DNA of 47,864 nucleotides from Candidatus Methanovorans sp. (GTDB taxonomy: Archaea; Halobacteriota; Methanosarcinia; Methanosarcinales; Methanosarcinaceae). Where the stretch lies: contig DQIP01000229.1 of the NCBI GenBank assembly GCA_020793565.1, positions 1 through 47,864 on the forward strand, in the 5' to 3' direction. Below the pieces are notes generated by a model. That model was given only the letters and a program-made list of their open reading frames with translations. It was not told the DNA's origin and searched no databases. The position numbers and the translations under genes were made by a program. Shown one piece after another: positions 47,678 to 47,864 of this stretch (position 1 is its first letter; the number at the start of each line of letters is the position of its first letter).

Positions 47678-47818
47678 CTTGACTTTAAAAACGCCGTGCG
47701 GCTTACTGTCATCATGAACCTGCTTGATGAGGCCGGATATTTTGGCAAACACACTATCATCACGGCAACGGTACATAACATGCATTCTATTTCGACCCTT
47801 CCGTTTTTTATTGCATAT
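47678..47818 (+). pseudogene. Deleted remnant of the histone-deacetylase-like gene
   Basis: Bases 47678-47755 match about 42680-42766 (encoding NA.RLT.IMNLLD..GYF.KH), then the match jumps to about 43104-43160 (CATGCATTCTATT.CGACCCTTC). About 340 bases are deleted at a short CATCA microhomology. The second half is out of frame with the deacetylase, so no functional protein is made. Confidence 0.8.
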
Positions 47819-47864
47819 AGAGGCTGTCCTGCAATTCAAAAATTCCGGGAAAATAAGGTCAAAT

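Noticed and set aside
47826-47864. Possible IS end (GGCTGTCCTGCAATTC) at the right edge
   Set aside because: Resembles the IS end at 2271 only for about 8 bases and the window stops; it could equally be a continuation of the deacetylase remnant.

Overview
The window comes from a methanogenic or closely related archaeon of the order Methanosarcinales. It carries archaeal-type ThrRS, ProRS and ValRS, glycerol-1-phosphate dehydrogenase, HMG-CoA reductase and CDP-archaeol synthase. It also has the methanogen homocysteine proteins, archaea-only families (UPF0179, DUF2150, DUF63, UPF0284), a PGF-CTERM surface protein, and TATA/GGTGA signals. DNA is moderately AT-rich with many AT-rich intergenic regions. 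The genus cannot be fixed from sequence alone.

Layout. 1-3.4 kb: end of a PGF-CTERM surface protein, copy A of a ~270-bp dispersed repeat, a TatD-like hydrolase, and two abutting transposase remnants. 3.5-8.3 kb: a membrane PAS histidine kinase, then a three-gene cluster (COG1900/CBS protein, NIL-ferredoxin, UPF0280) matching the genes needed to make homocysteine from aspartate semialdehyde and sulfide. 8.4-13.2 kb: a decayed IS1634-type transposase, then two overlapping P-loop ATPase genes, the second ending in a long TPR array. 13.4-17.4 kb: SpoIIM-like and DUF63 membrane proteins, egsA, UPF0179, DUF2150. 17.4-26.1 kb: valS, a DsrE-like protein, hmgA, carS, pyrE, purD, argF. 26.1-32.4 kb: copy B of the 270-bp repeat, tRNA-Leu(CAG), proS, UPF0284, acylphosphatase and thrS. 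32.5-33.3 kb: a broken vapBC locus plus an exact 70-bp piece of vapC. 33.3-41.6 kb: pheA followed by a membrane protein-MoxR-DUF58-vWA-vWA operon. 41.6-47.9 kb: initiator tRNA-Met, a histone-deacetylase-like amidohydrolase, a nickel/cobalt ECF transporter split into divergent halves (cbiM + PDGLE protein; cbiO + cbiQ), and a deleted remnant of the deacetylase gene.

Most striking signal. A ~62-bp element lies upstream of all three aminoacyl-tRNA synthetase genes (four copies before valS, one before proS, three before thrS) in the same orientation relative to the gene, and I found it nowhere else in the window. It has a conserved dyad (TAATC-N5-GATTA), with a paired change in one copy, and overlaps the TATA region at proS and thrS. 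It looks like a shared regulatory element for synthetase genes. Other non-coding finds are the 270-bp repeat pair with conserved hairpins, a small hairpin repeat with a compensatory change, a NikR-like operator beside the cbiM TATA box, and two MITE-like palindromes between the transporter halves.
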